The notes: a model not told the origin generated them from the letters alone. Positions 9,455-20,231 are shown, counted from the stretch's first letter. The stretch is 64,000 nt of DNA from Verrucomicrobiia bacterium (GCA_030425385.1 JAUIAH010000033.1:23393-87392), one strand, 5' to 3'. Made by a program: numbers and translations.

Positions 9455-12400
9455 ATGAGACGCCTTTCGCCCCATCGCCTTCTTTCCACTCTCAGCCTCC
9501 TTCTCCTGCCGGTCACCACCATCAGCCTTTGCGGGCAGGAGGTGGATCCCCAACTCGCGGTGACCGAAGAGGGAGCCACCGTCGAGATCATCGGTTACGG
9601 GACCTCCTACTACGTTCTCCGTAGCTCTGAGAACTTAGAGGACTATGGGCTGGTGGATGTCGCCTTTGGCCGAGAGGGAAGGCTCTCGCTCATGGAGCGT
9701 TGGGAGACCATTCCCAATCGCCGCTTCTACGTGGTGGACACTCTATCCGTGGACGATCCAGATGATCTCGATGGGGATGGGATGGACGATGTCTACGAAC
9801 TCACGCGCCCGAGAATTCTCCATGCGCTCGACAGCACGGACGCAGCGGCCGATCCCGATGGCGATGGATTCACCAACCTAGAAGAGTATCGCAATGGAAC
9901 AGATCCGGAAGCCGCCAATGTAGCCAACCTAACAACGTTCTCCAGTTCACCTAGCCATGGCGCCAATGACGTCGCCGTCACCCGAGAGACCATCATTCGC
10001 TTCACGCGTCCTCTGCAGAGAGCGGCAGTTCCGACCAGTGTGAGGGCGGAGGCAGCGGGCCAACCCATCGCCACGCGATTGCACACCAGCCCTGATCGCA
10101 TGACCCTGACCGTCTTCTTTCCCCATGAGTTGCCTCATCGTTCTCTTGTTAGGCTCACGTTAAACCCAAGCCAACTTCTCGATGAGGAGGGGCGTCAGCC
10201 TGATCTGGATGGAGACGGGGACGAGGGTGGATTTGGTGAGATCGAATTCGAGACCCTGACCATTTCTACCGTAGAGGGGACGAGCGTCGTAGGACGCGTC
10301 TTCGCTTCTGAGTTAGGGGATGGTGGCATGAATCGTCCGCTCGCGGGTGCGCGTATCACGGTGGATGGACGCCATGACTTGTCGCCTGTTCTAACCGATT
10401 CCATGGGCAATTTCCGGCTGGCTCCAGCGCCTGCCGGGCGGTTCTTTGTTCACATCGACGGCCGGACAGCGCGTGGGGAGATTCCGGAAGGGGCCTACTA
10501 TCCCTTCGTGGGCAAAGCCTGGGAATCCAAGGCGGGCCGGGAAACCAGCATTGGAGAAGTCTACCTGCCCTTGGTTCAGGAGGGAACGCTTCAGCCAGTG
10601 AGCATGACCGAGGAAACCACACTCACATTCGCCGATGCGGTTCTAGCAGAACAACCCGAGCTGGAAGGTGTGTCAATCACCGTGCCTCCAGATTCTCTCT
10701 ATGCTGACGACGGCACCCGAGGCGGGATGGTCGGAATTGCCCCGGTGGATCCTGACCGATTGCCCGGCACCTTGCCGGAAGATTTGAACCTTCCGTTGGT
10801 CATCACCGTGCAGACCGATGGGGCGACCAATTTCGACGAACCGGTACCGGTCTGCTTTCCCAATCTGCCGGATCGCGAAACGGGCTTCCCCTTGCCGCCG
10901 AACTCGAAGAGTGCGCTCTGGAGCTTCAACCACGACACGGGGCGCTTCGAGATCGTGGGGCCGATGACGGTGAGTGCGGATGGCAAGTTTGTCTGCACCG
11001 ATCCGGGCGTGGGCGTGCGGGCTCCCGGCTGGCACGGAACGGATCCGGGATCCGAAGGCGAGCGCGGCAATACCAAGCGCCGCAAGAGGGATCGCGACGA
11101 GGAGGAGGAAGAAGAAGAGGACGACGGTTGTGAAGTTAGGCCGATCGAAGTGGCCTTCCAACAGGGCGGGTTCTACATCTTCCGCGTGGCCACGCCGGGC
11201 TTCAATGGGCGGGTGGAGTGGCTGGCCCCTGGGGCAGAACCACCTATCGAAACAGGGAATATCTACCGGGCGCGATTCTGTGAACCGGGCCGGCACCAGA
11301 TCGCTGTTACCCTAACGAAACCCGAAGAGGACGAGACATGTGCGAGCGAATCCATGACGGTCAATGTCAGCGAAGCAGACGCAGAGCCCCGAATTCTCAC
11401 TCTTCTCTCAGACCCGGATCCCAATCAGCCGAATTTGATCAAAGCACTGGTCGCCACAAACATGCCGGGCGATCTCCGTTGGAGCGTGTCCCCGCGAGAG
11501 GAGGTGATTACCGTGCGCGAAGACCGCCGGGCTGAACGCATCGACCTTCGACCGCAGGACGGCGTGGTGGGCGAGTACCACCTCCATTTCTGTCACCCTG
11601 GGGACTATGAGATCAGCGTCGTCTTCACACCTGATCACTGTGGCGATCCGGAAACTGGTGGCGTTCAGTCACGCAGCACGACAGTCACCATTGCTGAGGA
11701 GACGGTTCCTCAAATGTCTGATGTTCTTCGGGCGGCTTTCTTGCCCAATCAATTCCAAACGAACCTATCAAGCCCTGTCGTCCACACCAATGTCCCCGGC
11801 CACATCCTGTGGAGCGTTTCTCCGAGCGAGCATGTGACTATTCAAGATGTCGATCCAATTCGGACGATTCCGATTTCGCCGAATTCCCCAGTCGAAAGTG
11901 ACGACGGATTTGCCTATCTATCAGGAACTGACATTCGCTTCTGTAAGGCTGGACGTTACACGATCGAGGCATTGTTTGTACCCGATGAATGTGCTGACGC
12001 CGCAGTCATTCTTGAAAGCTCTATTGTCATCGATTTCCCGGAGTCGCTTGAGCCCCGGACGTCTGAATTCGAAGGTGACACCGAACTTCTCTTGTTAGGA
12101 ACCAACTATCCCGGGACGGTCACGTGGTCGGTCGATCCTCCAACCGGGCTTGGAGTCTTCAGCACTTCCTCGTCCACTCCAGCAGCCTTTCCTTTCGATC
12201 CCAGCTTTCAATACACGTCGACATTCCTAAGCGCAGGCTGTGTTCCCGGCGAATACGCGATCACGGCGACGTATGCGCCGGAAGGTTGCACTGGCCCTCC
12301 CATCACCAAGTCTAAAACCTTTGTCGTCACGGAAGACATGGGCCCACGCGCACCCAACGGCATCTCCTTTGGAGATCTAGGCGACAGTGGCGTCTTCAGC

Positions 12401-15400
12401 ATCGAGTTTTCTCATGCTGGCACCACGGAGTGGAGCTTTTCTCCAGCAGACGCCGTCGAGGTGCTCTTCGATAGCGGAACCACACAGTTTCAGGGGAATG
12501 ATAGAGATCTTCCATGGATCGCGTCCGCCGGCGTGCGCTACTGTCGGGGTGGTTCGATCACGGCTTCCGTGTACTACGAGCCCGAGGTCTGTAGTGAGGT
12601 GCCTGGCAGTGGGTTCACGTCGAGCATCACGGTAATCATCCCGGAGAATGTGGATGGCTGTGATGGCCTCCCCCAACAACTGCAAGAAGGGCCTCCCCGG
12701 ATCTTACAACAAACGGAGGCCACCGAGACGGCGACCGGCCGCTTTCACTATTTGCTAGTCAATCAATCGAATCAACGGGAGACGCGCGGTGTGGCCGGTT
12801 CGCGTGGTTTGGCCCATCCTAACGGACTGCGCATGGCTCCGAACACCGCCTACGAGGAGATCCTCCTCGATGCGGACACGCTTGAAGTGGCACGCGCCAC
12901 GTGGACGTCTCCCGGTGCGGGTCAGCGTTTTGAGTTGCCAGAATTCCTCTTCGAGCCCGTGCCCGATGAAACCGATGCCGACATGGACGGACTTCACGAT
13001 CTCGCCGAGCGCATTCTGGGCACCGATCCGGGCAATAGTGATAGTGATGGCGATGGCAGACCGGACGGCCCCGAGGTCTTGAGCAATACCGATCCGCTGG
13101 ATGGTGTCCCGGCTAAGACTGGCATTGTGGCCAATCTTGAACTTCCAGGAGAAACATTGGATATTTGCACCACGGGCGACTTCGCCCTCACCGCGAATGG
13201 CTCAGAAGGGCTGTGCATCGTGAATATCTTTAACGGTTTGGAGCCCGTACTCGTTGGCCGTGTGGACACGTTAGGGTTTGCTCGCCAGGTTGCCTGCGAT
13301 AGCGGGTATGCGGCAGTGGCCGATGGGGATGGTGGGCTCGCCATCATCCAATTGGCCGAACCGGCGAATGAGTCGCGTCTACTCTATCAAGTGCCCTTCG
13401 GAACGACTGTCACCGCAGTGGAGGCAGCCAATGGATTGGCGTTCGCAGGTCTGCAGACGGGCGAAGTGGTGGCCGTGGACTTAACCACTGGCGTTCCCAT
13501 CGCCGACCTCACCCTGTCAGGCGGCGAGGTGATGGATATCACGATCGGCGGCACGCGTCTCCTCGCGGCGACACCATCGGATCTTGGCATCATGACCATC
13601 CCGGGCACCACTTCGTTTCAGCTATTGGGCGAATTGAAGCATCGGGGGAGGCCCGGAGCTGGAAACCGTCCCTTTCATTTATCCGCGGGCACCGACTCGC
13701 TCTTCCTCACCCATTCCTCCAACTACGCCACGTTCACCTTTGACGGCATCTCGCTTCCGCAACCTGTGGCGAACACGGCCACGGCTCAATTCGGATGGAA
13801 GCAATTGATCCCCGATGGAAATGGTCTGGCGGTTGCTGCGGTGGGAACGAACTCCACAGACGATGGGCCGCATCACGTGTCGATCTACGACGTCAGCGAT
13901 CTGGAGAACAACGACGACTTTGTGACCGAGATCCGCACACCGGGCCTGGCCTCAGGACTCGACCTTGCCAACGGCCGTGCCTACGTCGCCGACTCGTTGG
14001 CGGGCTTGCAGGTGATCAATTACCTGACACCTGACTTCGGAGACATTCCTCCTGACATTGCGCTGACTCACAATTTCACCGAAGGCGAGGCCGAAGAGCA
14101 CGCGTTGCTGCTCCTCACCGCCCGTTGCACGGACGATGTGCAGGTGCGCCAGGTGGAGTTCTTCCTCAATGATGAACGGCTCGGTGCAGACGGAAAGTTT
14201 CCCTACGAATGGCGCCTGCGAGTACCTTCCAAGGAGCGCGTACCCCAACTGAAGATCACCGCACGCGTGTCGGACACAGCGGGAAACTCCGCCGAAGCAG
14301 ATTTGCTTCTGACCGTCGTGGACGATGCCTCGGCACCCACTGTTCTCTGGGCGACGCCGATTCCCGGAGGTGAGGTTGGCGCAGACACAGCGACTGTCAT
14401 TAGCGTCAAGTTTTCCGAACCACTCGACACGACGAACCTTGATCTAAACGGCGCGCTAGCACTCGTGTCTGCCGGCGCGGACGCCGTGTTAGAGACCGGA
14501 GATGACGAGGTGATCGGGGGCTCGGCTCGCTATCTTCCGGGGTTGCAGACGCTCAACTTCGCCCCGGAGCGCCTGCCGGGCGGACTCTATCAGGCGACCT
14601 TGGGCAGTGGTCTTGTGGATCGAACGGGCAACGCCTCGGCTCCCTTCACGTGGAGCTTTTCCGTGCCTGGGCCCCAAATTGTGAGCCATTTCCCAAGCGG
14701 CGGGCAGCAGCCCTATCGCATCACTCAGATCCGAGCGACCGCTGATCGAGCGCTACTCAGGAGCAGCCTTAACCAGGATGATTTCCGATTGGTTCGGCTG
14801 GAGAATGGAAACGAAGTGACCGTGATCGGGACAGCCTTGGCATCGCTGGAGGATGCCGCAACCGTTGTGTTAGAAACCGACGAGCCACTCATTCCAGGCA
14901 CCTACGAGGCTGTGGTTGAAGGACTGCAAGACGCCCTTGAATCGCATGTGCCGCCCTATTCATGGACGTTCACCATCCGAGGTGCGCGGCCAACCGCCTT
15001 TACGCCTGGCCTCAATGTCATCGCTCCCTCTGGCCTTACGGAAGCGAGTGTTCGCTTTGACACGCCATTGGATGCGTCAACGATCAACGCTCTCACCCTT
15101 CGACAAGGGGATGCCGATGGTGACGTTACGCCGGTCAGTGCCATCGGCTATGATACGCAGGAGAATCGCGTGCGGATGACATTCACCGAACCGCTGACGG
15201 GAGGCGACTATTTCTGGCACTTTGGCCCAGGGCTACTCGACTTCGCGGGCAACGCGGTTGAGTCCGTGCCTAACCAGAAGTTCACTATTGATGCGAATCC
15301 GACCATGGTTCGTGGAAGGCTAGTGACCACAGGAGGAACGGCGTTGCCAGGCGTGCGGGTGCGGGTGGCGTACGAAGATGCGCTGGGCCGGGAGCGGGTC

Positions 15401-17623
15401 GAGCTGGCGACCTCCGCGGGCGATGGAAGCTTTGGAACGACCATCACGGCTTTGCGAGTCGTCATCGTTTCCGCGAGACTAGAAGGTTTGTTAGACGAGC
15501 CCATCGCGGTTCGGCCCGTCAGCATGGCGCCGGTGGAAGAAGGCATCACGGACTTCGGAACGCTGACCATGCGGCCGGTCTTTGATGGCGTGCTGGATGC
15601 TGGATATGGGCATGTGTTATGGATCAATGCCGAACGACAGTTGCAGAGCTTTGGCCAGGACGCCCAAGGTCAACTCGGCCTGGGACAAATTGGTGGGCAA
15701 CAGTTTCAGCCGCTGTTCGTCGATGACCCTAACAAAGCCTGGGCAACGGTCTCTGCTGGCCACACACACAGCGCGGCGATCGATACGGAAGGATTGCTGT
15801 GGACTTGGGGAGGCAATGAGCGCGGCCAATTGCTCGATGGCAACTTCGTCAACAGCGGCGTGCCAGTATCTGTCCTAACAGGGCAACGATGGCGAGACGT
15901 CGGTTGCGGCACTTACTATACCGTAGCCATTCGTGACGATGGCACGCTCTGGAGTTGGGGCCACGCACCCCACGGGAAAGTGTCAGGCGAACTGCGCGAA
16001 CCTGTCGTCGCACCGCAACAAGTGGGATCGGAGTCGAGCTGGACACAGGTCAGCGCGGGATCCGGGCATGTGCTCGCATTGCAAGCAGATGGCTCGCTCT
16101 GGGCTTGGGGCGCCAACGGCGATGGCCAACTTGGCGACGGCACGCGAGATGATCAAGCGATGCCTGTTAGGATCGGGACGACGAATGATTGGCAACGCAT
16201 CGCTGCGGGGCACTCGCACTCGATGGCAATCAAAGCGGATGGAAGTCTTTGGGGATGGGGACTCAACAACAGCAACAAGGTGGGATTCTTCGATGAGCCG
16301 ATCATTCTTGAGCCTAGACAAGTGGATGACTCCAATGATTGGACTGACATTGCCATTGCCGCCAATCATAGCCTTGCCCGAAAGGTTGATAGCAGCGTCT
16401 GGTTCTGGGGCAACGACAACGAGGCCGATGCTCCCGGCGTCAATGCTTTCTCCGCGCTCGGCGGCCCGCAGCAAGTTTCCTGGGAACGCGCGGTACTGGT
16501 GGCCACCTCTGCCGGGATGAACATTGCTGTGCGAGACTCGGGCAATCCCCTCACCAGCGGATTCCACCGCGTGCCCACGCACTTTCTTTCTCACTCGACC
16601 CCAGCCGCCAGCTTGGGCACACCGTCCAGCTCCTACGGCGCGGGGGTCACGGAAGTTCGTCTCAACTTCTTCAGCGATATCGATCCCGACACGGTCACCT
16701 CTGACTCGGTAACCTTGCGAGGGCGGTTCAATCTCGCCCCGGCGATCAGCTTTGCTTCAGGAACCAGCCAGATCATCTTGCACGTGAACACGCCATTGGA
16801 ACCTCAAGTAGTCCACGTGCTGCGGATCAGTGAAGAGGTCGCCGACGTCACGGGCCAACCTTATGCGGGCACTAACAGTCTTCAGTTCCAGATCAATCCA
16901 CCACAACTCACCGACGCCTTTCCTACCATGGAAGCCGGAGCCAGAATCCCCTTCCCCAATGTGGATCGATTGGAGTTCTCCTCCCAATCGGGATTCGACG
17001 CTACCACCATCACCCAAGAGACCATTCTCCTCGCTGACGTGGGTCCTGACGGACGCGCCCATACGGAAGACGATATTCCTGTGAACGGCGAGGTAATCGT
17101 GAATGCCGATGCTGACCACGTCCGCTATGAACTCGCTGATCCCCTTCCCTTGGGACAATACACCGCCACCTTGCACCCCGGGGTTCGCAATCAACACGGA
17201 CACGATTTCCGCTTTGTCTCTTCCTTCTCTGGGCCGATTCCTGTTCGCTGGAACTTTGCCGTGACCGCGGGTCCTGAAGTGTTCCGCACGAATCCAGAAG
17301 CCCAATATTTCTTCAGCCCGTTCGATCCCGTCTCTGGACTGGCAGCGTATCAGATCGTCTTCAGCCACACGGAAATGAATGCTCAAACCATCCATGCTGG
17401 ATCCATTCAAATGCGTGAGGGCGATGCGAATGGCACCGTCATCGCTCCCGCGTCCTTGATCTATGACCCCTCCGAAAGGACAGCCACGCTGACATTTGCA
17501 CCACCCTTGCCAGAGGGCACCTACACGATCTCCCTGAGCGATACCATTGAAGATGCCAGGGGGCGCGCACTCGAAGCAACCAACCTCCCCCTGGAAATTC
17601 GCGGTAATCTCATCGAGGGCTAG
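9455..17623 (+). CDS. Giant secreted multi-repeat surface protein (Big_5/Ig, Cys-pair repeats, LVIVD, RCC1)
   Basis: About 2722 aa. The ATG at 9455 begins a signal peptide (MRRLSPHRLLSTLSLLLL); a TTG at 9434 is also in frame. Order of parts: acidic Ca-binding DxDGDG repeats near residues 100-150; a Big_5 Ig-like domain; a carboxypeptidase-regulatory-like fold (VVGRVFAS); a charged linker with KRRKR and a long Glu run near 545; five related units of roughly 100 aa (558-1065), each ending in a C-(x)~15-20-C pair; a second Ca-binding site (DSDSDGDG region near 1185); LVIVD-type beta-propeller repeats (1222-1525); Ig and Big_5 domains; six or seven RCC1 repeats (about 2050-2370) with LWTWGGN and LWGWG motifs; and more Big_5 domains to the end. 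No PEP-CTERM or other sorting signal is seen. Likely an adhesin or matrix protein; function inferred only. Confidence 0.8.
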   Translation: MRRLSPHRLLSTLSLLLLPVTTISLCGQEVDPQLAVTEEGATVEIIGYGTSYYVLRSSENLEDYGLVDVAFGREGRLSLMERWETIPNRRFYVVDTLSVDDPDDLDGDGMDDVYELTRPRILHALDSTDAAADPDGDGFTNLEEYRNGTDPEAANVANLTTFSSSPSHGANDVAVTRETIIRFTRPLQRAAVPTSVRAEAAGQPIATRLHTSPDRMTLTVFFPHELPHRSLVRLTLNPSQLLDEEGRQPDLDGDGDEGGFGEIEFETLTISTVEGTSVVGRVFASELGDGGMNRPLAGARITVDGRHDLSPVLTDSMGNFRLAPAPAGRFFVHIDGRTARGEIPEGAYYPFVGKAWESKAGRETSIGEVYLPLVQEGTLQPVSMTEETTLTFADAVLAEQPELEGVSITVPPDSLYADDGTRGGMVGIAPVDPDRLPGTLPEDLNLPLVITVQTDGATNFDEPVPVCFPNLPDRETGFPLPPNSKSALWSFNHDTGRFEIVGPMTVSADGKFVCTDPGVGVRAPGWHGTDPGSEGERGNTKRRKRDRDEEEEEEEDDGCEVRPIEVAFQQGGFYIFRVATPGFNGRVEWLAPGAEPPIETGNIYRARFCEPGRHQIAVTLTKPEEDETCASESMTVNVSEADAEPRILTLLSDPDPNQPNLIKALVATNMPGDLRWSVSPREEVITVREDRRAERIDLRPQDGVVGEYHLHFCHPGDYEISVVFTPDHCGDPETGGVQSRSTTVTIAEETVPQMSDVLRAAFLPNQFQTNLSSPVVHTNVPGHILWSVSPSEHVTIQDVDPIRTIPISPNSPVESDDGFAYLSGTDIRFCKAGRYTIEALFVPDECADAAVILESSIVIDFPESLEPRTSEFEGDTELLLLGTNYPGTVTWSVDPPTGLGVFSTSSSTPAAFPFDPSFQYTSTFLSAGCVPGEYAITATYAPEGCTGPPITKSKTFVVTEDMGPRAPNGISFGDLGDSGVFSIEFSHAGTTEWSFSPADAVEVLFDSGTTQFQGNDRDLPWIASAGVRYCRGGSITASVYYEPEVCSEVPGSGFTSSITVIIPENVDGCDGLPQQLQEGPPRILQQTEATETATGRFHYLLVNQSNQRETRGVAGSRGLAHPNGLRMAPNTAYEEILLDADTLEVARATWTSPGAGQRFELPEFLFEPVPDETDADMDGLHDLAERILGTDPGNSDSDGDGRPDGPEVLSNTDPLDGVPAKTGIVANLELPGETLDICTTGDFALTANGSEGLCIVNIFNGLEPVLVGRVDTLGFARQVACDSGYAAVADGDGGLAIIQLAEPANESRLLYQVPFGTTVTAVEAANGLAFAGLQTGEVVAVDLTTGVPIADLTLSGGEVMDITIGGTRLLAATPSDLGIMTIPGTTSFQLLGELKHRGRPGAGNRPFHLSAGTDSLFLTHSSNYATFTFDGISLPQPVANTATAQFGWKQLIPDGNGLAVAAVGTNSTDDGPHHVSIYDVSDLENNDDFVTEIRTPGLASGLDLANGRAYVADSLAGLQVINYLTPDFGDIPPDIALTHNFTEGEAEEHALLLLTARCTDDVQVRQVEFFLNDERLGADGKFPYEWRLRVPSKERVPQLKITARVSDTAGNSAEADLLLTVVDDASAPTVLWATPIPGGEVGADTATVISVKFSEPLDTTNLDLNGALALVSAGADAVLETGDDEVIGGSARYLPGLQTLNFAPERLPGGLYQATLGSGLVDRTGNASAPFTWSFSVPGPQIVSHFPSGGQQPYRITQIRATADRALLRSSLNQDDFRLVRLENGNEVTVIGTALASLEDAATVVLETDEPLIPGTYEAVVEGLQDALESHVPPYSWTFTIRGARPTAFTPGLNVIAPSGLTEASVRFDTPLDASTINALTLRQGDADGDVTPVSAIGYDTQENRVRMTFTEPLTGGDYFWHFGPGLLDFAGNAVESVPNQKFTIDANPTMVRGRLVTTGGTALPGVRVRVAYEDALGRERVELATSAGDGSFGTTITALRVVIVSARLEGLLDEPIAVRPVSMAPVEEGITDFGTLTMRPVFDGVLDAGYGHVLWINAERQLQSFGQDAQGQLGLGQIGGQQFQPLFVDDPNKAWATVSAGHTHSAAIDTEGLLWTWGGNERGQLLDGNFVNSGVPVSVLTGQRWRDVGCGTYYTVAIRDDGTLWSWGHAPHGKVSGELREPVVAPQQVGSESSWTQVSAGSGHVLALQADGSLWAWGANGDGQLGDGTRDDQAMPVRIGTTNDWQRIAAGHSHSMAIKADGSLWGWGLNNSNKVGFFDEPIILEPRQVDDSNDWTDIAIAANHSLARKVDSSVWFWGNDNEADAPGVNAFSALGGPQQVSWERAVLVATSAGMNIAVRDSGNPLTSGFHRVPTHFLSHSTPAASLGTPSSSYGAGVTEVRLNFFSDIDPDTVTSDSVTLRGRFNLAPAISFASGTSQIILHVNTPLEPQVVHVLRISEEVADVTGQPYAGTNSLQFQINPPQLTDAFPTMEAGARIPFPNVDRLEFSSQSGFDATTITQETILLADVGPDGRAHTEDDIPVNGEVIVNADADHVRYELADPLPLGQYTATLHPGVRNQHGHDFRFVSSFSGPIPVRWNFAVTAGPEVFRTNPEAQYFFSPFDPVSGLAAYQIVFSHTEMNAQTIHAGSIQMREGDANGTVIAPASLIYDPSERTATLTFAPPLPEGTYTISLSDTIEDARGRALEATNLPLEIRGNLIEG

Positions 17624-17724
17624 GGCGCCTGCCCACGGGGTTTCGACCGCCGTCCAGAGGAGCGGGAAATCTGGCATTTCCTTACGGACGTTTCTAGGCG
17701 ATTCTGGTGGAGACACCAGAAGCC

Positions 17725-19512
17725 ATGGAACGTCGCCGATGCCCGCAATGCGAACGCGAGATTCCCGCCAGCGCGCGAGGATGCCCTGCGTGCTTGCTGG
17801 GCGGCTCGTTCGACGATGAATCGCCTTCTTCCGCGGGCGCGTTCACTGCGCCTGAGATCGACGATCTCGCGGGCGAAATTCCTGGAATCGACATTCTCAG
17901 GCTGATCGCCCGCGGTGGCATGGGAGCTGTCTATCTGGGGCGTCAGACGGCACTCGACCGCTTGGTCGCCATCAAGATCTTGCCGCAGGAGGCCAAGGAA
18001 TATCCTGAATGGGAGGAGCGGTTTCGCGTCGAGGCGCGTGCCCTGGCGAAGCTAACACACCCTCATATCATCGCCATCTACGACTTTGGGAAGTCGCATT
18101 CGGGTTGGCTCTACATCGTGATGGAGTATGTCGACGAAGGACCACGCCCAGAAGTCCTTGCAGAAATGACGCAACTCTGTCAGGCGCTCGATTATGCGCA
18201 CAGTCAAGGCATCCTTCACCGCGACATCAAGCCTAGCAATGTCCTCATCGATCGCGATGGTCACGTGAAGATCGCCGACTTCGGACTCGCGGCCCTTACC
18301 GTCAAGACAGCCGATATACCGTCAACCCTGACTCTAACGGACACCAACGCGACTCTGGGGACCCTACAGTATATGGCCCCAGAATGCCAACGACCAGACA
18401 ACACGGTGGATCATCGAGCCGATCTCTACAGCGTCGGCGTCATGCTCTACGAGCGCCTCACAGGCTCCTTTCCCCAAGGAGCCTTTGACCTACCTTCCAC
18501 CATCGATCCCCAGCTACCGAAGGCATGGGATGCGATTGTCATCCGCGCCTTGCAGAACCAACCTAGCAAGCGTTTCCAAAGCGCTGCCGAGATGAGCGAG
18601 GCCCTGAGCCGAGTGGAAAGCGACTCCAGATCAGTCCGTTCGCCAAGGTGGCTCCTCGGGATCTTCGGCTTAGCACTCGTGGTGGCGCTTGTGGCGCTAC
18701 AGCCCTGGCGATCGCGTCCTCACCACCCGCTCGTTTCCCCTATCACCCCCACCACCGCTCTTGTCGCACCTGACTTCGGCGATCGCATCTTTCACGACGA
18801 TTTCGATGATGGCTCCGTGTCATCCAATGCAGGGCAGGGATTCTTCGCCGTGCAGAGTAACTACGGCCACAAGAAGATCCTTGAGCAGGACAGCATGCTC
18901 ATCTTGGAATCGGGAGGCGCGCTATGGGAATCAGTCAGCGTGCGCGACCTTGAAACCTACGATTGGCCTGATGCCGGGGAGACCCTGACATTCGTATGGC
19001 ATCTCGAAGGGGTCGATATTTCCACCATCGATCCTCAGAATACGGACTTTGGCCTGACCCTGGGCGTGCGCGCGCGATCGCAAGGCCCTCGCACCGACCC
19101 GGATCCTTACCGCTTCAGCCGCAAAGCCAATGACGCGGTGGGCGTCTTCACCGTGATCTACTTCAACCAGGATGATGGCAGCCATCTGAGCCTTTTCTCC
19201 AAAGATGGCAGTGGTGAAGGTGAACAAGGCTATGTCGGCCATACCGTGGCCATGTCAGGATTCATTGCCCAAGCCACCGAGCGGTCATCGCACGTATGGA
19301 TATCCCTGTCCCAGCAGGGCGTAGAGACCGGATGGAGCCTCGAACCCACCACCATCTGGAGCGAGAGCTGGTCAACCCTCGGGATCGATCCCGAGGCCAA
19401 GGATGGCTTATCGGAGGGTGTCTGGACCTTTGTGATGGGAAGCAATGCTCACGAAGGCAAGGGTGGACTTCGCATGGGCCGCTATGAAGTATTTGTGAAG
19501 CGACCTGGATGA
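17725..19512 (+). CDS. Membrane Ser/Thr kinase with N-terminal zinc ribbon and extracytoplasmic domain
   Basis: A 595-aa kinase from ATG 17725, with GGAG 12 nt upstream; an in-frame GTG at 17707 is the alternative. Residues 6-23 form a zinc ribbon (CPQC...CPAC). The kinase domain (about 55-310) has the loop ARGGMGAVY, Lys84, HRDIKPSN with Asp167, DFG at 185-187, and an activation segment ending in APEC. A single membrane helix (WLLGIFGLALVVALVAL, near 312) is followed by an outer domain of about 260 aa that reads as a beta-sandwich (DRIFHDDFDDGSV). The final TGA overlaps the sigma-factor ATG (ATGA), so kinase and sigma should be made together. The outer domain probably senses an envelope or sugar cue. 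Confidence 0.88.
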   Translation: MERRRCPQCEREIPASARGCPACLLGGSFDDESPSSAGAFTAPEIDDLAGEIPGIDILRLIARGGMGAVYLGRQTALDRLVAIKILPQEAKEYPEWEERFRVEARALAKLTHPHIIAIYDFGKSHSGWLYIVMEYVDEGPRPEVLAEMTQLCQALDYAHSQGILHRDIKPSNVLIDRDGHVKIADFGLAALTVKTADIPSTLTLTDTNATLGTLQYMAPECQRPDNTVDHRADLYSVGVMLYERLTGSFPQGAFDLPSTIDPQLPKAWDAIVIRALQNQPSKRFQSAAEMSEALSRVESDSRSVRSPRWLLGIFGLALVVALVALQPWRSRPHHPLVSPITPTTALVAPDFGDRIFHDDFDDGSVSSNAGQGFFAVQSNYGHKKILEQDSMLILESGGALWESVSVRDLETYDWPDAGETLTFVWHLEGVDISTIDPQNTDFGLTLGVRARSQGPRTDPDPYRFSRKANDAVGVFTVIYFNQDDGSHLSLFSKDGSGEGEQGYVGHTVAMSGFIAQATERSSHVWISLSQQGVETGWSLEPTTIWSESWSTLGIDPEAKDGLSEGVWTFVMGSNAHEGKGGLRMGRYEVFVKRPG

Positions 19513-20231
19513 ACGATCCCCAACAGCACAGACAGCAGGTTTTCCCACGCACCCAATGGAGCCTGGTGCTACGTGCCCAAGCCACCGAATCCGAATCGGT
19601 GGCTCAAGAAGCCATGTCAGAATTGTGTCAGCGTTATTGGCAACCACTCTATGTCTTTGTCAGGAGTCACGGACACTCGCCTGCGGATTGTGAAGACTAC
19701 GTGCAAGCCTTCTTCGAGCGCGTACTCCGGCTGGACAGCCTGAAATCAATCGATCCTGCGAAGGGACGGCTACGTTCCTTTCTCCTCCAATCCATGCGGC
19801 ACTTTCTCAGTTCGACAATCCGCAAAGCCGAGACGCTCAAACGGGGCGGTAAGTGCTTTCACATGGACATCGATCAGGCCGAAGCCGAATTCCACGCTGA
19901 CTTTCGTGATCTTGATAGTCCTGACAAAGCTTTTGATCGCCGGTGGGCGATTCAGCTTGTCAACCAAACCATGGGCAAGCTACAATCGGAGTTCGATGCC
20001 AAGTCCGAAACGCAGATGTTCCAGCAACTTGAGCCCTTGCTTGCCGGAACCACGGATCAATCCTACGCCGACGTAGCGAAAGCGCTAGACACCACGGAGG
20101 GAGCCATCAAGCTGCGCGTCTTCCGCATGCGCAAACGCTATCGGAAACTCTTGCACGAGGAGATCTCTCAGACGGTCGCCGGGAGACAGGCATGGGAAGC
20201 CGAGGTCGCAGCGCTCAGAGACCTCTTCTGA
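19509..20231 (+). CDS. ECF-like sigma factor coupled to the upstream kinase
   Basis: A 240-aa sigma-70-family factor of the long ECF-like type found in verrucomicrobia and planctomycetes. Region 2 spans FPRTQWSLVL through YWQPLYVFVR and EDYVQAFFERVL. A basic linker (RKAETLKRGGKC) follows, and region 4 lies near residues 175-215 (SYADVAKALDTTEGAIKLRVFRMRKRY), a clear helix-turn-helix. The ATG at 19509 lies inside the kinase stop codon (ATGA). This is the reverse of the first module in the window, where the two genes converge. I infer control by the kinase. The following DUF1501 gene starts about 60 nt later and may be in the same transcript. Confidence 0.87.
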   Translation: MNDPQQHRQQVFPRTQWSLVLRAQATESESVAQEAMSELCQRYWQPLYVFVRSHGHSPADCEDYVQAFFERVLRLDSLKSIDPAKGRLRSFLLQSMRHFLSSTIRKAETLKRGGKCFHMDIDQAEAEFHADFRDLDSPDKAFDRRWAIQLVNQTMGKLQSEFDAKSETQMFQQLEPLLAGTTDQSYADVAKALDTTEGAIKLRVFRMRKRYRKLLHEEISQTVAGRQAWEAEVAALRDLF

